Below, piece after piece: positions 16,001 through 24,911 of a stretch of DNA of 64,000 nt. Origin of the DNA: Actinocorallia herbida (GTDB taxonomy: Bacteria > Actinomycetota > Actinomycetes > Streptosporangiales > Streptosporangiaceae); contig NZ_RJKE01000001.1 of assembly GCF_003751225.1 (NCBI RefSeq), positions 6,386,001 through 6,450,000 on the forward strand, given 5' to 3'. The notes beneath the pieces were generated by a model. It was not told the DNA's origin and made no database searches. It saw only the letters and a list, made by a program, of their open reading frames with translations. Position 1 is the first letter of the stretch, and every line of letters begins with the position of its first letter. Position numbers and translations under genes: made by a program.

Positions 16001-19000
16001 CGCCGCGGTGAGGAGCATGTCGCGGTCGTTGTAGGTGAACGTCTCGCTCGTGGACGCGACGGTGATGCCGATGGAGGCGGTCGCGGCCGTGAGCATCCTG
16101 CCGTCGTCGTCGTAGGTGTAGGTGCGGGTGGCGGTCGCCGCGTCGGCGCCGGAGCCGGACTGGGTCGTGAGGCGCCCCAGGTCGTCGTACTGGGCGCTCA
16201 CGGTGACGCCGCCGGGCAGGATCTGGGAGGTGGCCTGCTGGTCGGCGTCGTACCTGATGAGCGTGCGCCGGTCGGCGACCGCGGTGTACGTCGGTGTCGT
16301 CGGCTCCAGGGTCGACTCCTGGAGGTTCCAGCTGTTGTAGCCGTAGATCCAGGAGTTGCCGCGCCCGTCGGTGGTGCGGGTGCGGTTGCCGTTGGCGTCG
16401 TAGCCGAAGCCGGTGACGATCGACGTGGTCGCGGTGACGGGTTCGGTCTGCGAGGTCAGGAGGCCGCCCGCGTCGCGGGTGAAGGTGGTGGTGAAGCCGC
16501 GCTCGTCGGTGGTGGAGACGCTGCGCCCTGCCGCGTCGTAGACGGCGGTCGCGGTGGACAGGACGGTCGTGCCGTCGGTGCCCAGCTTCTTGGTGGAGAT
16601 CGGGTTGTCGTTGACGTCGTAGCCGACGCTCACCGCGGTGCCGTCGTGGGCGGTGACCTTGGTGGGGCGGCCGAGCTTGTCGTAGGCGGTCGTGGTGGTG
16701 GCGCCCGCGGGGTCGGTCTCGGCGGTCTGCTCGCCGACCTTGTTGTAGCCGTAGGTCGTCGTGCGGCCCTGCGGGCTCGTCGCCGAGGCGAGGAAGGCGC
16801 CGCCGGGGTTGGTCGCGGAAGACGCGTAGGAGTAGGTGGTCGTGGCGGCGACCGGCGAGGGGTAGCGCTCCAGCTCGGTGGTGGTGAGGGTCCGGCCGAG
16901 GTGGTCGTAGGTGGCCTGGGTGCGCGCGCCCGTGGGCGAGGTCTCGGCCAGGGGGCGGCTGTTGGCGTCGTAGACCGTGGTCGCGACGTTGCCGTCGGCG
17001 TCCTCGACGGAGGCGGTGTTGCCGAGCTGGTCGTAGGTGTAGGACGTCGTGTTCCCGAGGCCGTCGGCGATCTGGGTGACCTGGCCGACGGCGTCATAGG
17101 TCCAGTTCTGCGACGACGGGGTGGGCGCGCTGGCGCCCGGCGCGGTGTACGGCGGCATGACGACCGACTTCTGCTGCCCTTCGGCGTCATAGGTCGTGGT
17201 CGTGACGTTGCCGTTGGCGTCCTGCGCCTCGGTCGGCTCGCCGAAGGTGTTGTAGCCGGTCATCGTCACCGGGTGCTGCGCGACCGGGGTGCCGCCCGCG
17301 GTCTCGACGTTGACGGTCGGGCCGGTCGCGACGACGGACTGGCCCGCCTCGTCGTACACCAGGTCGGTGGCGTTGCCGTTCGGGTCGGTGATCCGGGTCG
17401 GCAGGCCGCGCTTGTCGAGGGTGTACTTCGTGGTGACGGCGGTGGAGGCGGCCGTGGTGGCGCCGCCGCGGCCGCCGGTGAACAGCTTGGTGACCTCGGT
17501 GCCCGACAGCGTCCGGTTGTAGGCCTGGACGTTGCCGATGGAGGCGTTGGCGTAGTCGACGAGGTAGCCGTTCCACTTGGCGCGCCCGACGACGAACTGG
17601 CCCGTCCCGTTGAACGGGGTCGCGGCGGTGGCGGTGCCCTGCTGCTGCCCGTTGACGAAGATCTTCATCGAGCCGTCGGCGGCGTTGAACGTGGCGACGA
17701 GGTGCGCCCAGGTGCCGACCGCGGCGGACGTGGTGCTGACCGCCGACGACCAGACCGAGGGGTTGTCGGTGTCGGTGTTCGCGCGCAGGAAGGCGTACTT
17801 GCCGACGGAAGGCTCGTACTTCAGGACGAAGCCGCTCTGGCGCGCCCCGTCCTGGCTGGCGATGGTCTGCGCGCCGGTGAGGGTGTTCGGCTTGACCCAG
17901 GCCGAGACCGAGAACGACTGGGACGTGTCGACGACCGGCCCGTTGGTGGCGATCGTGGCGTTCGCGGTGCCGTCGAGGGCCGCGGCGGAGTCCGCCCAGG
18001 TCACGCCGGTCCCCGCGGCGGCGGTGAAGCCGGTGCCGGAGTCGTCGTGGACGGTCTTGCCGGTGGTCTGGTCGAGCTTCCACCAGGCGACGGGGTGGCC
18101 CGGGTCGTCGCTCATGACCGACCGCTTGGTCACCCGGCCCATGGGGTCGTAGGAGAACGACGTGACGGTCGGGTAGCCGCCGGCGTCGGACTGGGTGCTG
18201 GTGGCGACCAGGTCGTCGGGCGTGTAGGCGTAGGTGGTCTTGCGGTTGACGCCCGTCGGGTCGATGGTCGTGGAGAGGACCCGGCTCGCGGTGTCCACGG
18301 TCGACTGGGCGGTGGTGGCGCCGTTGTTGGTGACCTGCTTGATCGCGTTGCCCGCGGCGTCGTAGGTGTTGTCCTGCTCGACGAACGGGTTCTGGCCCGC
18401 GGCGTCGACCTTGGTGACCGTCGCGACGAGGTCGTTGTTCGTGTAGGTGTACCGGGTCGTGTAGCCCATCGCGTCGGTGACGGAGGCGAGACGGCCCGCC
18501 GGGTCGTAGGCGTTGGCCTGCTGGACGAGGTCGTGCGGCGCAGACGGGTTGCCCGGGTCGCCGGTGTAGGCCTGGAGCTTCTGGGTGAGGAGCTTGCCGT
18601 TGGCGTCGTAGGTGTAGGCGGTGACCGCGCCCGACGCGTCGGTCTCGGTGGCGGTGTTGCCGTAGGCGTCGTAGGTGAAGGAGGTGACCTTGCCGAGGCC
18701 GTCGGTGCTGGTCTCCATCTGGCCGCGGGCGTTGTAGGTGGCGCTCGTGGCGCGGGAGGCGTCGCCGCCGGTGAGGTCGGCGACGGTCTGGGAGGTGACG
18801 TTGCCGTCGACATCGAAGACCGTGGTGGTCCGCGCGGTGTGGATCGCGCCGGTCACCCGGTTGAGGATCGCCGGATCGTTCTCCTGGACGACCTGGCCGA
18901 CGGCGTCGTAGACGTAGCTCTCGGTGAGGCCCGCCGGATAGGTGTCGGACACCGTGGTCTTGGTGAGCGGGCGGCCGAGGCCGTCGTAGGTGTAGCGGGT

Positions 19001-22000
19001 GACGAGGCCCGCCGCGTCGGTGACGGAGGCGACGTCGCCGCTGCGGAAGTAGGAGACGAGCGTGACCGCCCCGGACGGGGACACCGTGCGGTAGGGCAGG
19101 CCGGCCGGGGCGTAGCCGCTGTCGGCGGCGGCGATGGTGGTGCCGTCGGTGTAGGAGGTGTTGGTGAACCTGCCGCCGGGGAAGCCGGGGACGGGCGGGG
19201 TGACGATCTGGGTCTGGTTGCCCGCCGCGTCGTAGGCGTAGACGGTGAGGAACGTGTCGTCGGTGGGGCCGGTGGAGCGCCCGTCGCGGACGGTCAGCAG
19301 CACGTCGTTCTTGGGGTTGGGCGTGAGCTGGGTCGTCGTGGCGTCGGGGAAGTAGCTGTAATAGGTGGTCGAGCACTTGTTCTCGGCCTGGTTCTGGCAC
19401 GTGGTCTTGGAGATCTCGTTGCCGCGCGCGTCGTGGCCGGTCGTGTCGACGTTGCGGTTGGGGTCGGTCGTGGTCCGCAGGAAGCCGCCGGTGTCGTAGC
19501 CGAACGCGGTGCGGTTGCCGAGCCCGTCGGTGACGGCGAGCTGCCGGCCGCCATTGGCGAGGTCGTACTCGTGGGTGAGGTAGGCGCCGCCGGGGTCCTT
19601 CACCCGGACCGACTTGACCGGGGCGAGGCCGCCGGACAGGCTCGCCGCCGTGAAGTGGGCGGTCGCCTCGTCGGCGGACAGGGCGCCGCGGTAGTAGGCG
19701 ACGTGGGCGATCGAGCCGTTGAGGTAGCCGTACACGTTGGTCGGAGCCGCCGCCCAGCCGCTGGTGATGAAGCCGCCGCCGACGTAGACCTTGTTGGCCA
19801 CCGTCTGCACGAGGGCCGCGTTGACGGTGCCCTGGGCCGCGCCGTCGAGGTAGAGGGTCTGGGAGTTCGCGGTGGCCGACAGCAGCGCGTGGTGCCACTT
19901 GCCGTCGTTGACCTTCCCCGCCGAGACGAGCGGGCTGCCCGTGCCGTTGGCGTCCCAGAACTTGCCGTGCAGCTTGCCGTCGGTGCCGACGTACAGGGCG
20001 GGGACCGCGGCGCCGGCGGCCGAGGTCGCGCCGGGCAGCGCGTTCTCCTGCTGGGCGTACAGCACACCGCCCGCCGCGGAGGACGTGCTGAACCACAGTT
20101 CGACCGAGCCGGGTCTGGTCCCGACGCTGTTGTTGGCGGGCAGCTCCACGTAGGAGGTCGTGCCGTTGAACTTGGCGGCGGGTGAGTCGGGGAAGGGCCC
20201 GAGGCCGCCGAGGGTGACATTGCCGTAGGTGCCGGTGCCGGAGTTGAGGTCGTCGGTGGCCTGCGAGGCGCCCGCGCCGTCGGCGAGCCGGAAGTAGGTG
20301 GCGGGGGCCGAGCCGAGGACGGAGCCCCGGTAGACCTTGCTGGAGCCGGAGACCGTGGGCTTCTCGAGCTCCCAGACTCCACCGTTCTCGTCGGTGACCT
20401 TGGTGACGTTGCGGGTCACGAGGTCGTAGTCGACGGCGGCGAAGGCCTTGCCGGACGGCCGGGTGATCGTCTTCAGGAACGCGGTCGGGGTCTGGGACGC
20501 CTGCCACAGGGCCCCGACGTTGGCCGGGGAGACGAGCTTGTCGAAGTAGGCGACGTTGGCGATCGAGCCCTGGAAGAAGGACGCGTAGCCGGTCTTCACG
20601 CTGGTGGAGTAGTTCGGCTGGTTCGGCCACTTGTAACCGAGGTAGCCGGCGCCGACGATGTCGGTCCACTGGCCGGGGACCTCGTGCAGGCCGGTGCGGT
20701 AGTCCACGTACTGGCCGTCGAGGTAGAGCCATTGGGTGGCGCCGTCGCCGGTGAGGACGGCGTTGTGCCAGTTCCCGTCGGTGACGGCGGCCGCGCTGAC
20801 CATCGGCGAGTACTGGGTGGCCGTGTTGTTGGTGAAGAGCGTGCCGTTGAGCTTGCCGTTGCTGTCGATGTAGAGCGCGGGCGTGTAGTCGCTGGGCGCG
20901 GTGGCGGTGGTGAGCGGGTTCTCCTGCTGGTAGGAGAACAGGACGCGGCCGGCGGTCGTCGTCTTGAACCACAGCGAGACGCCCTGCGGCCGCTTGGTGC
21001 CGATCTTGTAGGTGCGGGGCAGCTGCACCCCGGAGTTCGTGCCGTTGAAGGTCGCGGCGGTGGCCTGCCCGCCCGCGAGGGGGCCTGCGGCGCCGAGTGT
21101 CACGTTGGTGTACAGGGCGTTGTCGGAGCCCTGGTTCTCCAGCGCCGCGCTGTAGGCGACGCCGCCGGACGTCTCGGCGAGCGGCCAGAACGAGTCGGCG
21201 CCCTGGTCGAGGACCTGGCTGTGGTAGTTCGAGCCCGACTCGTAGGTGTACTGGATGCAGCCCTGGGAGCAGGCCTGGCTGAGCCTGTCGCCGGTGTACG
21301 TGTAGGTCCAGGTCTCGGCGGTGGCGGCCTGGCCGGCGGTCGCCGGATCGGTCTTGACCGTGGTGACGTGCTGGTTCGCGGTCCCGGTCGGCGTGGTCCA
21401 GGTGAGGAACAGGGATCGTCCCGACGTCGCGGAGGTCGCCTTGGTGATGACCGCGCCCGTCCAGGTGAAGTTCAGCGCCCTGCCGTTGGCGTCGGTGATC
21501 GAGGTGATGCCGGTGACACCCCCGGTGAGGTTCTGGGCGAACCGGTAGACGGTGCCCATCTTGTCGGTGAGGGTGTAGTCGGTGGCGCTCGTGGACCGGA
21601 ACGTGGCGAACCTGCCGGACGGCGGTGAGAACGTCCCGTCGCTGTTCTTGCCGAACCCGACGACGGAGCCGTCGGGGTAGGTGACGTTGGCGCTCTTCAC
21701 CGTGGTGGTGGAGCCGACGTACTGGAGCGCCACCTTGGCGTCGAAGACGCTCGACCAGGACGCGCCGAACGCGCCGGTCACGCGCGGGTCGCGGGAGTTG
21801 TAGTCGCGGCTGACGGCGAGTTCGGGGCCGACCGTCTCGACCTCCGCGTCGGTCGCGGTGGTGGTGTAGTTGCCGTTGACCGGGTCGTAGCCCTCGTCGC
21901 CGTTCTGGGACAGGGTCGAGAGGATCTCCGGCTGCGGCACCTGGGTGGACAGGGTGAGCGTCTCGAAGTCCGGGGCGTAGTTCACCCCGTCGAACGCCTG

Positions 22001-24004
22001 CGCCGTCCAGTAGTAGGACTTGCCCCAGGCCAGGACACCGGACGGCACGGTCCAGGACTCGTTGCTGTTGGCGGTGACGACGTTGCCCGAGTCGGCGAGC
22101 TGGGTGCCGGCGGAGTCGTAGACGCGGAAGCGGACCCCGTCCACCGTGGCGGCCGCGTCGACCGTCGAGGTCGCCGACAGGGCCGGGGTGAGCGTGTCGG
22201 CGACGTACCCGTCGGCCGGGGCCTGGTTGCGGACCTGCGGCGGGAGCGTCCCGGTGTAGGTGACCTCGAGCCTCGGCGGGTTGTCCCGGTTGTTGTAGGA
22301 GGCGAACTGCTTCCAGTGCGCGTTGTCGTCGACCGGGGAGTTGAGCACGAGACCGTAGTTCTCGCGGGTCCCCTGGGCCCACCCGTTGATGATGTTCTTG
22401 TCGAGGGAGACCTCGAACAGGTCGCCGACCGCCGGGTCCGGGTTGACGCCGCCGTTGTTGGCGCAGGCGTTGGGCACCGCCTTGTACCCGTATCCGAGCC
22501 ACTGGGTGAAGCCGGGCGAGGTGGCGTAGGTGCTCATCTTTGCGTCCCACGTCTCCCAGGGCTCCAGGCCCTCGAAGACGTCGAACTGCTGGGCCGAGCA
22601 GGTGCTCGCCCAGATGTTGAAGATCTTCAGCTTCGCGGCGGTGACGGTCACGCCCGAGCCGTCCAGCACCTGGTCCGGGAACTTCAGGTAGGAGCGCGCC
22701 GTGTGCGGGCCGTTGTCCCAGGAACCGACGGCGATGGTCCGCTCCGCGGAGTGGTCGCCGTCCCAGTTCGTCATGACGTAGGTCGAGACCGAGTACATCG
22801 TGTACGTCGGGTCGACGCGGACGGGGAAGGCGCGGTCGGGGGACTTCAGCCATTCCTCGTCGAGGGTCAGCGCGAGGTAGGTCCGGCCGTCCTGCTCGAA
22901 CAGCTGGAACTCCACGTCGTGCGTCATCGCGGGGTGGCCCGAGCGCGGGTCCCACTTGGAGTCCTCGGCGTAGGGGGCCGGGACGCGGGTGACGACCTCG
23001 CCCTTGGCGTCCTTGAACAGGACGCCGCCGTTGGCGTCGAGTTCGGGGGTGAGGCCACCGGAGTCGAGCGGGAAGACCCATTGCGAGGCCGCGTCGGCGT
23101 TCTTGAGGACGAGGGTCTCCTTGAGGCCCGTCCGCGTCGCCTCCAGCTCCAGGTCGGTCTGCGCGAGGACGTCGGGGTAGGTGGCGCGCGTGTCCTGGAC
23201 GACGGGCGCGACCGGGGCGGCGCCCTGGAGCCCGTAGGTGACCTCGTAGCCGTCGACGGACATCCTGACGAGTTCGGGATCGGCGGCCGAGGGCGCGAAC
23301 TCGGTGCCGACGCCGTTGGCGGTCTGGGCGAGGTCGCCGTCGGCCTGGGTCTGGAGCGTCGGGTCGATGGGCTTCCACTCGCCCTTGCCGTCCCGGAAGT
23401 TCACCGGCGCCTGGCTCATGACCCGGGTGTGGGAGCCGTCGGCGTTGTCGTAGTAGTCCGAGGTCGCGGTGGACTTGCCGGAGTTCCGCTTGCTGGTCTT
23501 GGCGACGTAGCCGACCACGCCCTTGGCGCTCTGGCCCTTCTCGTGCTTCGGCTCGAGCGGCTCGTAAGCGGGCAGTTCGCCCTTGCCGGGCTTCGGCGTG
23601 TGCCCGTTGCCCTTGCCCGACCGGGTGTCCTCGGACGTGGCGGGCGGGGGCGCTCCGTCGGGGGAGTCGCCCTCCTGGCGCGGCAGGTTCTTCCAGCCCG
23701 GCGCGGGCTCGCCGCCCAGCCATGCCAGGACGGTGCTGCCGCTCGGCAGGCTGAGGGCCGGGGTGGGGTTGGTCGGCAGCTCGCCGACGGCACGGGCCGG
23801 GTCTCCGGTGAGCGTCACGGTGACCGCGGCGAGGAGCACCCAGGCCACGCCGCGGCGCGGCAGGGCGGTGCGCTTGCGCGGGCGCCGGGCCGAAGGCCCG
23901 CCGCGTCGGAGGCGCGGCCATGCCGCGCCCGCCGCGCTGCCCAGACGGTAGGCGAGGAGGAGGATCAGGAGGCCGATGACGCTTTGAGACAGTGACAGCT
24001 GCAC
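13058..24004 (-). CDS. Giant secreted Rhs/YD-repeat polymorphic toxin with HINT domain and metallopeptidase-like tip
   Basis: A 3648-residue protein. GTG at 24004 is chosen because AGAGGTGGG lies just upstream; in-frame ATGs at 24025 and 24058 are possible. Two N-terminal hydrophobic segments come first, the second signal-like. Then follow a DNRLRE domain (about 400-585), a DUF6531-type start (about 730), three LamG/concanavalin-like domains (about 930-1165, 1225-1460, 1965-2180), many YD repeats, the Rhs core (about 2880-3045), a lysine-rich coil, a Gly/Ala-rich hydrophobic stretch, and a HINT domain (about 3362-3518) ending at the Asn-Cys junction (Cys3518). The last 130 residues hold FHEIRHH (His3609, Glu3610, His3613) with acidic residues in TEAAAEDYG (3628-3636), a zincin-like signature. 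The predicted role is contact-dependent killing of competitors. An immunity gene follows directly. Confidence 0.93.
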   Translation of the reverse strand: MQLSLSQSVIGLLILLLAYRLGSAAGAAWPRLRRGGPSARRPRKRTALPRRGVAWVLLAAVTVTLTGDPARAVGELPTNPTPALSLPSGSTVLAWLGGEPAPGWKNLPRQEGDSPDGAPPPATSEDTRSGKGNGHTPKPGKGELPAYEPLEPKHEKGQSAKGVVGYVAKTSKRNSGKSTATSDYYDNADGSHTRVMSQAPVNFRDGKGEWKPIDPTLQTQADGDLAQTANGVGTEFAPSAADPELVRMSVDGYEVTYGLQGAAPVAPVVQDTRATYPDVLAQTDLELEATRTGLKETLVLKNADAASQWVFPLDSGGLTPELDANGGVLFKDAKGEVVTRVPAPYAEDSKWDPRSGHPAMTHDVEFQLFEQDGRTYLALTLDEEWLKSPDRAFPVRVDPTYTMYSVSTYVMTNWDGDHSAERTIAVGSWDNGPHTARSYLKFPDQVLDGSGVTVTAAKLKIFNIWASTCSAQQFDVFEGLEPWETWDAKMSTYATSPGFTQWLGYGYKAVPNACANNGGVNPDPAVGDLFEVSLDKNIINGWAQGTRENYGLVLNSPVDDNAHWKQFASYNNRDNPPRLEVTYTGTLPPQVRNQAPADGYVADTLTPALSATSTVDAAATVDGVRFRVYDSAGTQLADSGNVVTANSNESWTVPSGVLAWGKSYYWTAQAFDGVNYAPDFETLTLSTQVPQPEILSTLSQNGDEGYDPVNGNYTTTATDAEVETVGPELAVSRDYNSRDPRVTGAFGASWSSVFDAKVALQYVGSTTTVKSANVTYPDGSVVGFGKNSDGTFSPPSGRFATFRSTSATDYTLTDKMGTVYRFAQNLTGGVTGITSITDANGRALNFTWTGAVITKATSATSGRSLFLTWTTPTGTANQHVTTVKTDPATAGQAATAETWTYTYTGDRLSQACSQGCIQYTYESGSNYHSQVLDQGADSFWPLAETSGGVAYSAALENQGSDNALYTNVTLGAAGPLAGGQATAATFNGTNSGVQLPRTYKIGTKRPQGVSLWFKTTTAGRVLFSYQQENPLTTATAPSDYTPALYIDSNGKLNGTLFTNNTATQYSPMVSAAAVTDGNWHNAVLTGDGATQWLYLDGQYVDYRTGLHEVPGQWTDIVGAGYLGYKWPNQPNYSTSVKTGYASFFQGSIANVAYFDKLVSPANVGALWQASQTPTAFLKTITRPSGKAFAAVDYDLVTRNVTKVTDENGGVWELEKPTVSGSSKVYRGSVLGSAPATYFRLADGAGASQATDDLNSGTGTYGNVTLGGLGPFPDSPAAKFNGTTSYVELPANNSVGTRPGSVELWFSTSSAAGGVLYAQQENALPGATSAAGAAVPALYVGTDGKLHGKFWDANGTGSPLVSAGKVNDGKWHHALLSATANSQTLYLDGAAQGTVNAALVQTVANKVYVGGGFITSGWAAAPTNVYGYLNGSIAHVAYYRGALSADEATAHFTAASLSGGLAPVKSVRVKDPGGAYLTHEYDLANGGRQLAVTDGLGNRTAFGYDTGGFLRTTTDPNRNVDTTGHDARGNEISKTTCQNQAENKCSTTYYSYFPDATTTQLTPNPKNDVLLTVRDGRSTGPTDDTFLTVYAYDAAGNQTQIVTPPVPGFPGGRFTNTSYTDGTTIAAADSGYAPAGLPYRTVSPSGAVTLVSYFRSGDVASVTDAAGLVTRYTYDGLGRPLTKTTVSDTYPAGLTESYVYDAVGQVVQENDPAILNRVTGAIHTARTTTVFDVDGNVTSQTVADLTGGDASRATSATYNARGQMETSTDGLGKVTSFTYDAYGNTATETDASGAVTAYTYDANGKLLTQKLQAYTGDPGNPSAPHDLVQQANAYDPAGRLASVTDAMGYTTRYTYTNNDLVATVTKVDAAGQNPFVEQDNTYDAAGNAIKQVTNNGATTAQSTVDTASRVLSTTIDPTGVNRKTTYAYTPDDLVATSTQSDAGGYPTVTSFSYDPMGRVTKRSVMSDDPGHPVAWWKLDQTTGKTVHDDSGTGFTAAAGTGVTWADSAAALDGTANATIATNGPVVDTSQSFSVSAWVKPNTLTGAQTIASQDGARQSGFVLKYEPSVGKYAFLRANTDTDNPSVWSSAVSTTSAAVGTWAHLVATFNAADGSMKIFVNGQQQGTATAATPFNGTGQFVVGRAKWNGYLVDYANASIGNVQAYNRTLSGTEVTKLFTGGRGGATTAASTAVTTKYTLDKRGLPTRITDPNGNATDLVYDEAGQSVVATGPTVNVETAGGTPVAQHPVTMTGYNTFGEPTEAQDANGNVTTTTYDAEGQQKSVVMPPYTAPGASAPTPSSQNWTYDAVGQVTQIADGLGNTTSYTYDQLGNTASVEDADGNVATTVYDANSRPLAETSPTGARTQATYDHLGRTLTTTELERYPSPVAATTTYSYASSATNPGGAFLASATSPQGRTTTYGYNKVGEQTAETDPAGATTTTAYDKLGRPTKVTAHDGTAVSVGYDVNDNPISTKKLGTDGTTVLSTATAVYDAAGRSVSTTDERGFTTTFTRDAGGLLTSQTEPVTATTSIVTGFGYDANGNRTRTTDGRGNSWIYGYNSWNLQESTLEPTTPTYTAVADRRTLIRYDADQQATSQILPGGVTVSAQYDDLGRLTTQSGSGADAATATRTYTYDDDGRMLTAATASIGITVASTSETFTYNDRDMLLTAAGSAGSSSFAYGTDGLLASRTDAAGTTAYGYDTAGRLSTLDDPLTGTRLTYGYDTMSQLTSIAYGTAKTRSFTYDTRHRPTGDTLKTSAGTTIASVAYGYDDNSNVTSKTTTGVNGASANTYTYDRANRITGWNNGTTTTAYAYDASGNRVQVGAEVYTYDARDQLTSDGHTTYAYTARGTLSAQTGTSSGTYTSDAFGQQITQSAGAAGTQTYLLDALGRVITSGGPNPHTFAYSGMENTVASDGSNTYSRDTGDGLVGIGLTGSPSASVLAWTDRHDDVIGNFTTASTGLTGSTTYDPFGKKTASAGMAGNVGFQSGWTDASADRVNMTARWYNPATGQFQNKDTFDSTPTPNSANANPFAYVADNPVTGTDPSGHCWICGVAKKATSAVSTAYNYTTTAASTAWKNTTSYANSAWNYTVRTAKTVVHKVKDVKKKVTKVVKNYYQKAVKRVREIKKKVVTVVKKATKKIAKKVKTAVKKVKQAAKNAKKAVKNVAKSTKKWAKANASKIATVVSIVASVAVFAGCAAALGVATGGIGAIAGAAACGAVAGAVGGMIEQGGKCIEGQKGACSTGSFIKSGVLGGVTGAVGGAIGGGMGGLLAKSALKNSLPKLVGNVLDGAVTGAVSGAAENTVTYGMTCGSSKAGCSWSGAGQSAKDGAVTGALFGGGGAYLGNKFSKSKPGKQSEADDGMGASCPIKHSFTGSTKVLMADGSTKKISDIKVGDKIKNAVPAIEGKTQNHKVSRLIVTPDDRDFIDLRISSAKSPRGPPALLTTTAHHPFFSFTQQSWVDAADLRPGDQLQQIDGTRALVETTRSYQATGVTTYDLTINTLHTYYVLADTTPILVHNCGDDPQSAPGGKRGPAVSIKKLKMALGRAGMGVSDYDIVHVSEISIGGTPAYGVSPHTGSGMPQLGPRGRPLINISDMGLSDMQTAVTTVFHEIRHHQTFRLRGPDSVGGTEAAAEDYGVMMWQQFTRRVK
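13451..13501 (-). repeat. 51-bp perfect direct repeat, copy in the live rhs gene
   Basis: Identical to 9219-9269, same orientation. It encodes the last 17 residues of the HINT domain up to the Asn-Cys junction, immediately before the toxin tip. Confidence 0.95.
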
Positions 24005-24079
24005 TGACCCACCTCTGCAACTCATGCAACCCCGGCACGGGGAGCCACTTCCAGCCATGGCAGATGCCAGACGACCTAG

Positions 24080-24108
24080 AAGTAAGGCAGCGTCACGGGC
24101 CCTGACAA
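24080..24108 (-). promoter_or_regulatory. Candidate rhs promoter
   Basis: On the minus strand TTGTCA (24108-24103) is followed after 17 bases by TTACTT (24085-24080), a reasonable housekeeping sigma -35/-10 pair about 75 bp before the rhs GTG. The -35 lies in a 15-base segment (24098-24112) that recurs inverted at the divergent promoter (24269-24283). The remaining divergent intergenic DNA holds no gene. Confidence 0.45.
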
Positions 24109-24272
24109 GATCTAGAAAATCCTCATAAAGCGCCCAGGGAACTCTCAGCACGAGATGTAGCGGCCCTCCATCCGCCGATCACCTGCGAAGATCAGACGGA
24201 GCGAGATCGGTCGCTCACAGTTCCCGGCAGTGATGTGATGTTGATCACACGATGAACAAAAGATCGAGGATC

Positions 24273-24303
24273 TTGACAGGGCCACCTCGCCCGCGCCTAC
24301 TAT
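24273..24303 (+). promoter_or_regulatory. Promoter of the BMP-like gene
   Basis: TTGACA at 24273-24278 and TACTAT at 24298-24303, 19 bases apart, form a strong sigma-70-type pair. The expected transcript start is about 45 bp before the TTG start codon. The -35 lies in GATCTTGACAGGGCC, matching the rhs -35 region in inverted orientation at 14 of 15 positions. Confidence 0.5.
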
Positions 24304-24357
24304 TTGCTGCTTTCTGACCGGATTCACTACCGGCGCGGCATCGGGTGGAGGACTGGA

Positions 24358-24900
24358 TTGGCCCTTTCGACTCCCCCGCGGGAGAGGGTGCGACGTAAGC
24401 CGCCCCGATCCTCCCGCGTGCGTCTCGCCATCGCCGCCGGCGTCGTCGCCCTCGTCCCGGCGGTCGCGTTCCTGATCGCTTTCGGCACTGACGACGGGGA
24501 CTCGCGGGCCCGCCCTTATCTCGAGTTCAAGGCTTGCCTTCTGACCGACGCCGAGGGGCTTCTCGGGAAGGACGCCGCGCCCGTCTGGCAGGGCATGCAG
24601 CGGGCCTCCCTGGAGACCCGTGCCAAGGTGCAGTATCTGGCCGTCACGGGACCGCAGACCGTTGCGGGGGCGGGGGCCTTCGTCGGGTCGCTGGTCGGGC
24701 TGCGGTGTGATCTCGTCGTGGCGCCGGCGGGGTTGCCGGCCGATGCGGTCGGTGAGAGGGCGGAGGCTTATCCGGGGACCCGGTTCCTTGTCGTCGGGGG
24801 CTCGGCGGAGGGGGCGAACGTCAGCCGGGTGGCGGGAAATGATGTGCCCGGGGAGGTTGCGCGGGTCGTCGCCGAGGCTGTGTCCGAGGCCGAGGGGTGA
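24358..24900 (+). CDS. Membrane-anchored BMP/PnrA-like periplasmic-binding fragment
   Basis: A 180-residue protein: a basic N terminus (MALSTPPRERVRRKPPRSSR), one membrane segment (about 22-41), then an extracytoplasmic domain. That domain resembles the N-terminal lobe of basic membrane protein (BMP/PnrA) solute receptors: FKACLLTDAEGLLGKDAAPV at about 52-71 and QYLAVTGPQ. Full receptors exceed 300 residues, so only one lobe is present. That would suit a ligand sensor or cell-surface protein better than a transporter component; no ABC transporter genes are nearby. The TTG start is set by GGTGGAG 7 bases upstream. Divergent from rhs. Confidence 0.6.
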   Translation: MALSTPPRERVRRKPPRSSRVRLAIAAGVVALVPAVAFLIAFGTDDGDSRARPYLEFKACLLTDAEGLLGKDAAPVWQGMQRASLETRAKVQYLAVTGPQTVAGAGAFVGSLVGLRCDLVVAPAGLPADAVGERAEAYPGTRFLVVGGSAEGANVSRVAGNDVPGEVARVVAEAVSEAEG

Positions 24901-24911
24901 CGGGGGCGGGG

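Noticed and set aside
13262-20185. 2307-codon plus-strand frame antisense to rhs
   Set aside because: Shadow of the repetitive rhs gene: Gly/Val/Arg-rich, no domain, no ribosome binding site.
17187-24038. Second very long minus-strand frame inside rhs
   Set aside because: Offset frame of the same strand with Arg/Pro/His-rich nonsense composition; the Rhs frame carries all domain motifs.
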